DNA of 64,000 bases, from NCBI RefSeq assembly GCF_047731265.1, contig NZ_CP159835.1, forward strand, positions 1,178,001-1,242,000, read 5' to 3'. A program made the position numbers and the translations under genes. This DNA is from Patiriisocius sp047731265 (GTDB lineage Bacteria > Bacteroidota > Bacteroidia > Flavobacteriales > Flavobacteriaceae). How positions within the stretch are numbered: the first letter of the stretch is position 1; each line of letters starts with the position of its first letter. Shown here in pieces: positions 8,113-16,508 of this stretch. Below the pieces are notes generated by a model, which searched no databases, was not told the DNA's origin, and saw only the letters and a list, made by a program, of their open reading frames with translations.

Positions 8113-9984
8113 ATGTTTGAAAAAGAATACGATGTTATTGTAGTTGGTGGTGGACACGCAGGTGGCGAGGCGGCGGCTGCAGCGGCTAATATGGGGTCAA
8201 AGACCCTGCTCATCACGATGAATCTACAGAATATTGGACAGATGTCTTGCAACCCTGCCATGGGCGGGATTGCTAAAGGTCAAATTGTTCGTGAGATAGA
8301 TGCGCTTGGGGGCTATAGCGGTATTATTTCTGATAATACAGCCATACAATTTAAAATGCTTAACAAATCTAAGGGACCAGCAATGTGGAGCCCGCGTGTT
8401 CAAAGTGACCGTATGCGTTTTGCAGAGACATGGAGATTAATGCTAGAAGGAACTCCAAACTTGGATTTTTATCAAGAAATGGTTTCGGGTATTATTGTAG
8501 AGGGAGATAAAATAAAAGGGGTAAAAACATCACTGGGTATTGAGGTTTATGCAAAATCTGTGGTGTTAACAAATGGCACCTTTTTGAATGGATTGATTCA
8601 TATAGGGGAAAAGCAATTTGGAGGAGGACGTGCGGGGGAAAGAGCGGCACACGGAATTACAAAAGAATTGTCAGATTTAGGATTTGAATCTGGAAGAATG
8701 AAAACAGGAACCCCCCCTAGAGTGGATGGAAGGTCCTTAGACTTTTCTAAGATGACCGTACAGCCAGGAGATGAAAGGCCAGAAAAATTTTCTTACTTAG
8801 ACCGCACAAAACCGCTCACAGTGCAACGGGACTGTCACATGAGTCACACGAGTAGCGAAGTGCACGAAATGTTAAAAGAAGGTTTCGATAGATCCCCAAT
8901 GTTTAATGGTTCTATTCAAAGTCTAGGCCCAAGATATTGTCCTTCCATTGAAGATAAAATTAATCGTTTTGCAGACAAAAATAGCCACCAACTTTTTGTT
9001 GAGCCAGAAGGATGGAATACAGTGGAATATTATATTAATGGTTTTTCAACATCCTTGCCCGAAGACGTTCAGTTTAAAGCATTGCGAAAAGTAGTAGGTT
9101 TTGAGAATGTCAAATTTTTTAGACCAGGCTATGCGATCGAATACGATTACTTCCCTCCAACACAACTTAAACACACCTTAGAAACGAAAATTGTGAATGG
9201 GCTATATTTTGCAGGGCAAATTAATGGTACTACAGGATATGAGGAGGCAGCATCGCAAGGTTTAATGGCGGGTATAAACGCACATCTTAAAGGTAAAGAA
9301 CAAGAGCCATTTATTTTAAAAAGAAACGAGGCCTATATAGGTGTTTTGGTTGATGACTTGATTACTAAAGGAACAGACGAGCCTTATAGAATGTTTACGT
9401 CTCGCGCAGAATATAGAACCTTACTTCGACAAGACAATGCAGATTTTAGATTAACTCCAATGGGACATAAACTCGGATTGGCGTCAGAAGAAAGAATAAG
9501 AGTGATGGAACTCAAGAAAGAGAAAAGCGATGCTTTTATAACATTTTTCAAAGAAACGAGTGTCGCACCAGAGATTATCAATCCAATATTAGAGAATAAG
9601 GGTTCGGCATTAGTTTCACAAAGTGATAAGTTGGTGAGGTCTTTTTCGAGACCAAATATTACTATGGAAGATATGCAGAAAATAGATTCAGTAAATTCCT
9701 TTATTATGGAAAATGAGTTGGATCATGAAGTTCTTCAACAGGCGGAAATACAAGTGAAGTATGCCGGCTATATTGCAAAAGAAAAAAACAATGCGGATAA
9801 ATTAAATCGCCTAGAAGGAATTAAAATACCGGACAACTTTGATTATTCTAAAATGAAGTCCTTGTCGTACGAAGCGCGTGAAAAACTATCTGCGATAAAG
9901 CCAGTAACTGTTTCTCAGGCTTCCCGAATAAGCGGCGTTTCTCCCAATGATATTTCTGTAATGCTCGTATATATGGGGCGATAG
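8113..9984 (+). CDS. mnmG: tRNA uridine-5-carboxymethylaminomethyl(34) synthesis enzyme MnmG
   Basis: This FAD-dependent enzyme works with the GTPase MnmE to modify the wobble uridine of several tRNAs. The Rossmann FAD motif is at the N-terminus (VVGGGHAGGEAA). Other family hallmarks are CNPAMGGIAKG, MLNKSKGPAMWSPR, the MKTGTPPR segment with RMFTSRAEYR near the middle, and a C-terminal helical domain that binds MnmE/tRNA. I chose the Met at 8113 (MFEKEYDVIVVGGG, 623 residues). The in-frame Met at 8098 would add five residues and start inside the edge of the parS-like palindrome. Two parS-like sites bracket the gene. Confidence 0.97.
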   Translation: MFEKEYDVIVVGGGHAGGEAAAAAANMGSKTLLITMNLQNIGQMSCNPAMGGIAKGQIVREIDALGGYSGIISDNTAIQFKMLNKSKGPAMWSPRVQSDRMRFAETWRLMLEGTPNLDFYQEMVSGIIVEGDKIKGVKTSLGIEVYAKSVVLTNGTFLNGLIHIGEKQFGGGRAGERAAHGITKELSDLGFESGRMKTGTPPRVDGRSLDFSKMTVQPGDERPEKFSYLDRTKPLTVQRDCHMSHTSSEVHEMLKEGFDRSPMFNGSIQSLGPRYCPSIEDKINRFADKNSHQLFVEPEGWNTVEYYINGFSTSLPEDVQFKALRKVVGFENVKFFRPGYAIEYDYFPPTQLKHTLETKIVNGLYFAGQINGTTGYEEAASQGLMAGINAHLKGKEQEPFILKRNEAYIGVLVDDLITKGTDEPYRMFTSRAEYRTLLRQDNADFRLTPMGHKLGLASEERIRVMELKKEKSDAFITFFKETSVAPEIINPILENKGSALVSQSDKLVRSFSRPNITMEDMQKIDSVNSFIMENELDHEVLQQAEIQVKYAGYIAKEKNNADKLNRLEGIKIPDNFDYSKMKSLSYEAREKLSAIKPVTVSQASRISGVSPNDISVMLVYMGR

Positions 9985-9990
9985 GGAGGA

Positions 9991-10006
9991 TGTTTCACGT
10001 GGAACA
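9991..10006. promoter_or_regulatory. parS-like ParB-binding palindrome
   Basis: TGTTTCACGTGGAACA begins 7 bases after the mnmG stop codon. It has the TGTTnCACGTGnAACA form, a palindrome broken only at one internal pair (T at position 5 against G at position 12). Its placement just downstream of mnmG mirrors the copy just upstream. Both are intergenic, so codon constraint does not explain them. Confidence 0.75.
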
Positions 10007-10042
10007 ATAAAGGACTCAAAAATAAAAACCACATATTTCACT

Positions 10043-10888
10043 TTGAATTTCTCAACAAATCGCAAGTACATAACGACCAAAGATCATTTTAAAACAGGTG
10101 AGTCTTTTGATTTGTTCTTGGATAGCAAAAGAGAATTGTTAATTACATGTCCTCAGCCCAGTATTGAAAATTTAGAGTGCTATTACGATAGCGATGAATA
10201 TATTTCGCATAACGACGAGGCTAAAGGATTAATGGCGTTTTTGTATAAAGCAGTAAAGAAATATTCGCTATCAAATAAAGTAAAATTAGTCAATAGCCTT
10301 TCTGCTGACAAGAGTACTCTCTTAGATATTGGTGCAGGTACGGGAGAATTTTGTAAAGCGATTTTTGAAAATGGATGGAATGTTCAAGGAGTAGAACCAA
10401 GCACGAAAGCAAGAGAACTTGCCAAGACAAAGGGTTTGGATTTAAAAGAATCTATAGATGACTACACAGGTAATAAGTTTACAGTAATTACCCTATGGCA
10501 TGTTTTAGAGCACCTTCCAGATTTACAAAAAACATTGTTAAAAATCGAGGTCCTGTTGGAAAAAGACGGGGTATTAATAATTGCTGTTCCTAATTATAAA
10601 AGTTACGATGCGCATTATTATAAAGAATTTTGGGCGGCCTTCGATGTGCCAAGACATTTATGGCACTTTTCAAGAGAAAGCATGAATGTGATTTTTTCGA
10701 ATGATCTGAGATTGACAAAAACCAAGCCCTTGCTTTTCGATTCTTTTTATGTGAGTCTTTTGTCAGAAAAATATAAAAGCAATGCATCCTTTTCTTTGAA
10801 AGCACTTTTGGTTGGACTATGGTCAAATTTAAAAGCTTTGAGAACAAAAGAGCATTCCTCACTCATATATTGCTATCGTAAATTCTGA
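10043..10888 (+). CDS. class I SAM-dependent methyltransferase
   Basis: This protein of about 281 residues has a Methyltransf_23-type fold. Motif I is LLDIGAGTGEFCKA near residue 93, followed by an acidic GVEPS strand end, then LWHVLEHLPD near 152 and a VLIIAVPNYKSYDAHYY strand. The KEFWAAFDVPRHLWHFS segment is typical of small-molecule or sugar/lipid methyltransferases near cell-envelope genes. The substrate is unknown. No ATG precedes the conserved region, so a TTG at 10043 is the best start and the N-terminus is uncertain. The gene sits 36 bases after the second parS-like site and is followed by a 153-base gap with no feature. Confidence 0.8.
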   Translation: MNFSTNRKYITTKDHFKTGESFDLFLDSKRELLITCPQPSIENLECYYDSDEYISHNDEAKGLMAFLYKAVKKYSLSNKVKLVNSLSADKSTLLDIGAGTGEFCKAIFENGWNVQGVEPSTKARELAKTKGLDLKESIDDYTGNKFTVITLWHVLEHLPDLQKTLLKIEVLLEKDGVLIIAVPNYKSYDAHYYKEFWAAFDVPRHLWHFSRESMNVIFSNDLRLTKTKPLLFDSFYVSLLSEKYKSNASFSLKALLVGLWSNLKALRTKEHSSLIYCYRKF

Positions 10889-11041
10889 TTTAGGGAAATA
10901 ACTACGCCCTTAGGCTCAAAAACAAACAGGGTCTTTGTCCAGGATGTAAAAACATTTAAAGCAACTGAGAGCCTCTAAAAAGAGCGCTTTTAAAATAAAC
11001 AAAACAGATCGCCATCCTGTTATGTAATAAGTAAAACTTAT

Positions 11042-12190
11042 TTATTCTTTTTTATGAATAAGCCGCGTCATTTTTATAGAGAGGTCTGTAAAAATTATTT
11101 TGGCATTTCCATTTCGTCCAATATGGTAAGAAGCTTCGTCTAATGATTCAGTCAAGTCAAAAATATTATTTTGATGAATAAACGGAGCAAATTTTTCTAA
11201 AGTGAAATTAGCATCATTCGCTTTAAAAAAAAGTAATGATTGGGCATTGTAGTTTTTTAGGAGAGCCTGTCTAAATGTTTCAGTACAATAGGCCAAGAAT
11301 TTTTTTTGTGTCTCTCTTCCTTGTCCTGCTATTTCTTCACTCCAAGTAATCAAGCTATTTATGGCAGATTTATTTCCTTTAGCTTTAAAGGCTGTTCGCA
11401 TCCAAGAGATAAACCATTTTTCAAAAAGAATGTCATCGCCATCTTCCGTTAACAAGGTTAGGGCTTTGTTGAAATCTCCTTGGGCTTGTTTGCTGATCGA
11501 AGACGCTCTTGCTTCATTAACTCCTTTTAAATCAATTAGTTGTGATTTTATTTGCTGTTCGGATAATTTAGGAAATTGCAGTTTTTGACAACGGGACTTT
11601 ATGGTCCCCAGAATATGTTCTTCTTGTTCGGTAATTAGTAGTAACACGGTTTTGTCTGGTGGCTCCTCAACAAGTTTTAAAATCTTATTGGCGCAAGCGG
11701 TATTCATTCTATCTGCCATCCAAACAATCATAATCTTATAACCACCATCGTATGCTTTTAACGATAACGCTTTCATCATTTCCTTGGCTTCATCTACGTT
11801 TATATTACCCTGCTTTTTTTCAATACCCAGCGTTTCTAGCCATTGATATAAAGTTCCATAGGGGTTGTTAGAGACGAAGGAGCGCCAATCTTTCAAAAAA
11901 TTTGAAGACAAAGGATGTTTTTTAACAACATCGTTTGTATTAATAGGGTATACAAAGTGAAGATCTGGATGCATAAGCGCAGCTACTTTTTTAAGACAAG
12001 CATTATGAGCATCAGAGCCGACCTCAAATGAACTACTCAAAATTTCTTGGGCATATGCAATGGCTAATGGCAATGCGCCCGTACCGGAATCGCCCACAAA
12101 TAATTGAGCGTGCGGAATTCGTTTGTTTTCAACACTTTTTTTAAGATGTGCTTTTAGATGATTTTGACCTATAACTTTTTCAAACCCCAT
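11042..12190 (-). CDS. holB: DNA polymerase III delta' subunit
   Basis: This is a 382-residue clamp-loader subunit. The N-terminus GFEKVIGQNHLKAHLKKS and IPHAQLFVGDSGTG are typical of DnaX/HolB AAA+ proteins. The P-loop is degenerate (GDSGTGALPL, lacking the usual GKT), which is normal for delta', a subunit that does not hydrolyse ATP. CANKILKLVEEPP and SRCQKLQFPKL (with the SRC arginine-finger motif) follow. I chose the Met at 12190 over an upstream Met at 12211 because the family begins with this segment and a -7 promoter box lies between the two. The gene is divergent from pgk. Confidence 0.9.
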   Translation of the reverse strand: MGFEKVIGQNHLKAHLKKSVENKRIPHAQLFVGDSGTGALPLAIAYAQEILSSSFEVGSDAHNACLKKVAALMHPDLHFVYPINTNDVVKKHPLSSNFLKDWRSFVSNNPYGTLYQWLETLGIEKKQGNINVDEAKEMMKALSLKAYDGGYKIMIVWMADRMNTACANKILKLVEEPPDKTVLLLITEQEEHILGTIKSRCQKLQFPKLSEQQIKSQLIDLKGVNEARASSISKQAQGDFNKALTLLTEDGDDILFEKWFISWMRTAFKAKGNKSAINSLITWSEEIAGQGRETQKKFLAYCTETFRQALLKNYNAQSLLFFKANDANFTLEKFAPFIHQNNIFDLTESLDEASYHIGRNGNAKIIFTDLSIKMTRLIHKKE

Positions 12191-12193
12191 ACA

Positions 12194-12201
12194 CAAATGT
12201 A
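12194..12201 (-). promoter_or_regulatory. -7 element TAnnTTTG immediately upstream of holB
   Basis: The minus strand reads TACATTTG, ending three bases before the chosen ATG. Transcription would then begin at or within a few bases of the start codon, implying a leaderless or nearly leaderless mRNA. It also argues against the longer upstream start at 12211. Confidence 0.4.
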
Positions 12202-12261
12202 CATATTTCAAAGCAACCCTAAAGCGAAAAAATTAGTATATCAAACTGCTTCTAAAAGCTG

Positions 12262-12269
12262 TATATTTG
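12262..12269 (+). promoter_or_regulatory. -7 element TAnnTTTG for pgk
   Basis: TATATTTG lies 16 bases before the pgk ATG at 12286. It would give a short leader. No clear -33 TTG is present. Confidence 0.5.
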
Positions 12270-12285
12270 TGTTTAAATTTTTTAT

Positions 12286-13473
12286 ATGATTACAGCAAAC
12301 GACCTCAATTTTAAAAACAAAAAAGCGCTTATTCGAGTTGATTTTAATGTCCCATTGGATGAGAATTTCAACGTGAAGGATACGACCAGAATTGAAGCTG
12401 CAAAGCCTACAATTATAAAAGTTTTAGAAGACGGTGGAAGCTGCGTTTTAATGTCTCATCTTGGAAGACCAAAAAATAACGAGAACGAATTCTCATTGCG
12501 GCATATTATTGAAAAAGTGTCCTCTATATTAGGAGTAAAAGTACAATTTAGCGAAGACTGCGTTGGGGCTCTAGCACTTGAAGCTTCAGGAAACTTAAAG
12601 TCTGGACAAATACTGTTGTTGGAAAACTTAAGGTATTACGAAGAGGAGACCGCAGGAAATAGAGCGTTTGCAAAAAGATTAGCACAGCACGGTGATGTTT
12701 ACGTTAATGATGCTTTTGGCACAGCGCATAGAGCACATGCCTCTACATCTGTAATTACTGAATTTTTTCCAGACAACAAGTGTTTTGGACTTTTGTTGGC
12801 TTCAGAAATTGTAAGCGTGAAAAAAGTGTTAGAAGACAGTAAAAAGCCAGTTACTGCAATTATTGGAGGGGCTAAAGTTTCCAGTAAAATCGGGGTGATC
12901 GAAAACATTCTTGAAAAAGTAGATCATCTAATTATAGGTGGAGGAATGGCTTTTACATTTATCAAGGCTCAGGGAGGGGAAGTAGGAGGATCCCTTATAG
13001 AAGAGGACAAACAGGCTTTAGCGCTAGAAATTTTGGGCGCTGCTAAAGAGAAAGGAGTTCAAATTCACCTTCCCGTTGATGTAATTGCAGCCAATAGTTT
13101 TTCAGAATTTGCGAGTACTGAAGTTAGACCAATAGACAATATCGCTCAGGGTTGGATGGGATTAGATGTAGGGCCAGAATCCAATGCTAATTTTGCTAGA
13201 GTTATAGCAGCATCGAAGACTATTTTATGGAATGGACCTGTGGGAGTTTTTGAAATGGCGCAATTTGCAAAAGGAACTATTTCTCTTGGAAATGCAATTG
13301 CAGAAGCAACACAAAACGGAGCGTTTTCATTAGTGGGTGGGGGTGATTCTGTGGCTGCGGTAAAACAATTTAATCTTGGTAAAAAAATGAGTTATGTATC
13401 TACCGGTGGTGGGGCCATGCTAGAAATGCTAGAAGGAAAAGAATTACCCGGAGTGCAGGCAATCTTAGAATAA
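12286..13473 (+). CDS. pgk: phosphoglycerate kinase
   Basis: This 395-residue glycolytic enzyme transfers phosphate from 1,3-bisphosphoglycerate to ADP. The N-terminal RVDFNVPLD, the HLGRPK loop, LLLENLRYYEEE and VNDAFGTAHRAHAS are all conserved. GGAKVSSKIGVI and the C-terminal VGGGDSVAAV with YVSTGGGAMLE belong to the nucleotide-binding lobe. The length is normal. It is divergently placed from holB and followed 26 bases later by the lytic transglycosylase gene. Confidence 0.98.
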   Translation: MITANDLNFKNKKALIRVDFNVPLDENFNVKDTTRIEAAKPTIIKVLEDGGSCVLMSHLGRPKNNENEFSLRHIIEKVSSILGVKVQFSEDCVGALALEASGNLKSGQILLLENLRYYEEETAGNRAFAKRLAQHGDVYVNDAFGTAHRAHASTSVITEFFPDNKCFGLLLASEIVSVKKVLEDSKKPVTAIIGGAKVSSKIGVIENILEKVDHLIIGGGMAFTFIKAQGGEVGGSLIEEDKQALALEILGAAKEKGVQIHLPVDVIAANSFSEFASTEVRPIDNIAQGWMGLDVGPESNANFARVIAASKTILWNGPVGVFEMAQFAKGTISLGNAIAEATQNGAFSLVGGGDSVAAVKQFNLGKKMSYVSTGGGAMLEMLEGKELPGVQAILE

Positions 13474-13499
13474 ATACGATTATGGCTCGTTACCCTACT

Positions 13500-15119
13500 A
13501 TGAAAATTACAATTGCATTTATTATTAGCGTCATTTCCCATACTGCTTTTGCCCAGAACGATTCTATCGTTGTAGTGAAAGAAGCTCTTGTAAAAACTGT
13601 TTTACAGGACACTATTTCTGTTCATCAAATACAAGTTGTTGATTCCCTTAAAACAAAAAGAATCACAGTTATCGATTCCATTAAAATAAAAGATAACGGT
13701 CAAGAGTTTCCAACTACTGTTATTGCTACCCAAAAAAGAGACACTACTGTTATTCTTCTTGAAGATATGGCAACCGCCCGCAGATACGATAGTTTGTGGC
13801 TTAAAGAGCTTTATAATTCTACCCTTTTTGAAGAAGTCTACGGAAGCATAACTCAAATGAATTTTGAGCCCGTTGAATATGAAGAATTGCCCACCGAAAT
13901 TTTAAAACAGCGATTGGTAGAATTAAACGCAAAAACACCCTTTAATGTTGAGTACAACCCTTCTTTAGAAAATGTAATAAAAAGATATTTAAAGAACCGA
14001 AGAAAAACAATGGCAAAGCTTATTGGCTTAAGCGACTATTATTTTCCTATGTTTGAAGAGGCACTTGACAAATACAACCTGCCTTTGGAGATTAAATACT
14101 TGGCCATCGTTGAATCTGCTTTGCGTCCTACAGCAGAATCCAGAGTGGGGGCTACCGGTCTCTGGCAGTTCATGTTTAGTACAGGAAAGATGTTTGGGCT
14201 TGACGTAAATAGCTATGTAGATGAGCGCAGCGATCCATTAAAGGCTACTGAAGCAGCGTGTAAATATCTCCGGTCTTTATATAAAAGTTTGGGCGATTGG
14301 GATTTAGCGCTTGCGGCTTATAATTCTGGACCAGGCAATGTTGCCAAGGCAATACGTCGCTCAGGAGGACGCACTAATTATTGGAATATTAGAAATCATC
14401 TTCCACGTGAAACGGCGGGATATGTACCCGCATTTTTAGCAACCATGTATATTTTTGAATATGCAGAAGAGCACGGCTTTAAAAGTCAAGGCCCAAGAAT
14501 CCCTTATATTGCTACAGATACAATTCACATAAAAAAGAAAATAGCATTGGAACATGTAGCCACTGTTGCTTCCATAGATTTAGAGGAACTAGAGTTTTTA
14601 AATCCTCAATACAAATTAGGAATTATTCCAGTGGTCAAAGACGAAGTGTATACCTTGCGATTGCCCGTCGATATTGTCGGGAAATTTGTGAACAATGAAA
14701 AGGCGATCTATGCCTATGCTGAAGCAGAATTTAATAATGGAGAAAAGCCTTTACCAGAACTTGGAAATCAAGGTTCAAAAGTTTATTACAGGGTAAGAGG
14801 TGGAGACTTTTTAGGAAAAATAGCGAATAAGTATGGAGTAAGAGTAAGTCAAATAAAGAGATGGAATGGTCTTAGAACTAATAATTTAAAAATAGGACAG
14901 CGACTTACTATTCACCCAAGAAACCTGGTGTCTAAAAAGATTGAAAGCAAAATAAAACGCGTAAAAAACACAAACGCCAAAACCTATGTCGTCAAGAATG
15001 GAGATTCTTTATGGACCATTTCTCAAAAATTTCCTGGGGTTACCGTTGATAACATAAAAAAATGGAATGATCTTAGCGGTGCAAACATTAATATAGGAAT
15101 GGAATTAAAAATCTTATAA
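13500..15119 (+). CDS. mltD: membrane-bound lytic murein transglycosylase D with two LysM domains
   Basis: The Met at 13500 gives 539 residues starting with a good signal peptide (MKITIAFIISVISHTAFA-Q). An in-frame Met at 13482 would prepend six residues. The SLT catalytic domain spans about 180-310, with the general acid Glu205 in YLAIVESAL and the GATGLWQFM and LAAYNSGPGNV motifs. LPRETAGYVP follows, as in the MltD group. Two LysM peptidoglycan-binding repeats occupy about 426-470 and 494-539. The enzyme cleaves the MurNAc-GlcNAc bond in the periplasm. A weak parS-like site lies inside the gene at the LPRET codons. Confidence 0.92.
   Translation: MKITIAFIISVISHTAFAQNDSIVVVKEALVKTVLQDTISVHQIQVVDSLKTKRITVIDSIKIKDNGQEFPTTVIATQKRDTTVILLEDMATARRYDSLWLKELYNSTLFEEVYGSITQMNFEPVEYEELPTEILKQRLVELNAKTPFNVEYNPSLENVIKRYLKNRRKTMAKLIGLSDYYFPMFEEALDKYNLPLEIKYLAIVESALRPTAESRVGATGLWQFMFSTGKMFGLDVNSYVDERSDPLKATEAACKYLRSLYKSLGDWDLALAAYNSGPGNVAKAIRRSGGRTNYWNIRNHLPRETAGYVPAFLATMYIFEYAEEHGFKSQGPRIPYIATDTIHIKKKIALEHVATVASIDLEELEFLNPQYKLGIIPVVKDEVYTLRLPVDIVGKFVNNEKAIYAYAEAEFNNGEKPLPELGNQGSKVYYRVRGGDFLGKIANKYGVRVSQIKRWNGLRTNNLKIGQRLTIHPRNLVSKKIESKIKRVKNTNAKTYVVKNGDSLWTISQKFPGVTVDNIKKWNDLSGANINIGMELKIL
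14399..14414. promoter_or_regulatory. weak third parS-like site inside mltD
   Basis: TCTTCCACGTGAAACG matches the TGTTnCACGTGnAACA form at 14 of 16 positions, with mismatches at positions 2 and 16. It falls on the codons of the conserved LPRET motif, so it could be coincidence. It is listed because two better copies lie 4.4 and 6.3 kb away. Confidence 0.35.
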
Positions 15120-15136
15120 ATTAAATTCTCAAAGAT

Positions 15137-16108
15137 ATGAAGGTGTTTTATGTAGTCATGTTATCAATATTGGTTTGTGTTGGATGTGATAATTCTGGTG
15201 ATAAAAAGAAATACAAACAAGAGTCTTTAGGGAATATCAACTCTTTGCAAGTAATTATTACGAATCAACTCTGGAAAGATTCTGTGGGCGAAATAATTAG
15301 AGATCGGTTTGCGGCACCAACTCCAGGACTGCCTCAAGACGAACCTTTATTCTCGATGAATCAAATGCCACCAGAAACCTACTCTGGATTTGCAAGAAAA
15401 TACAGGTTATTTATTCACGCAACGATTTCAGACAAGGACACTATTGCCATTAGAAAAAACCCTTATGCCAAACCACAAGTAGGCGCCTTTGTAACAGCGA
15501 CAACGCAAGAAGGCTTGGTGAAAATTATTAGTGAGAATAGCGACAGAATTATTACAGCGTTCAAGAAAAGTGAAATAAAAGAAAGACAAAGGCGTACTAA
15601 GATTTCAAAAATGAGGTTGGATTCGATTCCAGCAAACTTTGGGGTTACCTTAGAAATCCCTTCAGCATATCATATTGCAAAGGCTGAAAAAGATTTTTAT
15701 TGGATAAGTAAAAACCTGCAGTCTGGCACAACGAATATTATTATTTACGAAGTACCGCTGAAAACGATCCAGCGCGACAGCAACACGATTGCTTCCATAA
15801 TTGCTATGCGCGATCGTATAGGATTAAAAAAGATGCCGGTAGAAGATGATGGCGAGTTTATAACAGAAGAAGCCTATGCTCCGTATCTTTTTGAATCCTC
15901 AATAGATGGAAAGTTTGCTTATGAGACTAAAGGAACATGGGAAGTTCGCAATCAATATATGGCCGGCCCTTTTGTTAACTATGTAATATTAGACGAAAAG
16001 AATGATCGTTATTTAGTAATGGAAGGTTTTACTCACGCTCCATCTGTGGCAAAAAGAGACCTTCAGTTTGAGCTAGAGTCAATATTGAAATCGGCAAAAA
16101 TAAAATAG
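15137..16108 (+). CDS. DUF4837 family lipoprotein
   Basis: This 323-residue protein has a lipoprotein signal (hydrophobic core then SILVCVGC, lipid-modified Cys near residue 17). The segment ITNQLWKDSVGEIIRD and the recurring YGF/APYL patterns fit the Bacteroidetes DUF4837 family, whose function is unknown. No catalytic motif is recognisable. It follows mltD by 17 bases and is probably co-transcribed with it, which would place it in cell-envelope maintenance. A strong hairpin terminator follows. Confidence 0.75.
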   Translation: MKVFYVVMLSILVCVGCDNSGDKKKYKQESLGNINSLQVIITNQLWKDSVGEIIRDRFAAPTPGLPQDEPLFSMNQMPPETYSGFARKYRLFIHATISDKDTIAIRKNPYAKPQVGAFVTATTQEGLVKIISENSDRIITAFKKSEIKERQRRTKISKMRLDSIPANFGVTLEIPSAYHIAKAEKDFYWISKNLQSGTTNIIIYEVPLKTIQRDSNTIASIIAMRDRIGLKKMPVEDDGEFITEEAYAPYLFESSIDGKFAYETKGTWEVRNQYMAGPFVNYVILDEKNDRYLVMEGFTHAPSVAKRDLQFELESILKSAKIK

Positions 16109-16130
16109 AAAACTTCACTTATAACATCAA

Positions 16131-16167
16131 AAAAACCCTTGACAATATCAAATTGTCAAGGGTTTTT
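16131..16167. terminator. bidirectional intrinsic terminator
   Basis: A perfect 16-bp inverted repeat (16131-16146 and 16152-16167) encloses a 5-base loop, with A-tract and T-tract at its two ends. It lies between the convergent DUF4837 (+) and tatA (-) genes and would serve both. Confidence 0.92.
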
Positions 16168-16186
16168 CAGTTTAAAACAAGAAATC

Positions 16187-16372
16187 TTATTTCTCTATTT
16201 TGCCTTCTTCTTCTCCTTCTTCTTTTGAAGCGTCTTTAAATTCTTTTATCCCGCTTCCTAGACCGCGCATCAATTCCGGTATTTTCCTTCCTCCAAACAA
16301 TAACAAAATCACTACTGCAATCAATACTATTTGAGGCCAGCCTATTACTAAAAATATGGTAAATGTATTCAT
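16187..16372 (-). CDS. tatA: twin-arginine translocase TatA/TatE subunit
   Basis: This 61-residue protein has one N-terminal membrane helix (about 3-21), a short hinge with FGGRKIPELMRGLGSGIKEFKDA, which is the TatA signature, and an acidic tail (EEGEEEGK). TatA multimers form the channel that exports folded proteins bearing RR signal peptides. I chose the Met at 16372 (MNTFTIFLVIGWPQIVLI). A longer in-frame form from 16414 would place odd residues before the membrane helix. Its own -7 element lies 20 bases upstream. It is convergent with the DUF4837 gene. Confidence 0.93.
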   Translation of the reverse strand: MNTFTIFLVIGWPQIVLIAVVILLLFGGRKIPELMRGLGSGIKEFKDASKEEGEEEGKIEK

Positions 16373-16391
16373 GCTTAAAAAATTTATAGAA

Positions 16392-16399
16392 CAAAGGTA
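16392..16399 (-). promoter_or_regulatory. -7 element TAnnTTTG for tatA
   Basis: The minus strand reads TACCTTTG 20 bases upstream of the chosen tatA ATG. It lies inside the longer alternative ORF, which supports the shorter start. Confidence 0.5.
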
Positions 16400-16464
16400 A
16401 TAAGAAATAGTCACATACCACGTTTATAGTTAAAGATAAGGATGAACACAAGGCATCTTATTTC

Positions 16465-16472
16465 TATATTTG
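16465..16472 (+). promoter_or_regulatory. -7 element TAnnTTTG for the M23 peptidase gene
   Basis: TATATTTG lies 36 bases before the ATG at 16509. Together with the tatA box at 16392-16399 it makes a divergent promoter pair. Confidence 0.45.
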
Positions 16473-16508
16473 TATACAGAAAAATTAATATAGTGATGCT
16501 TAAAAAGA

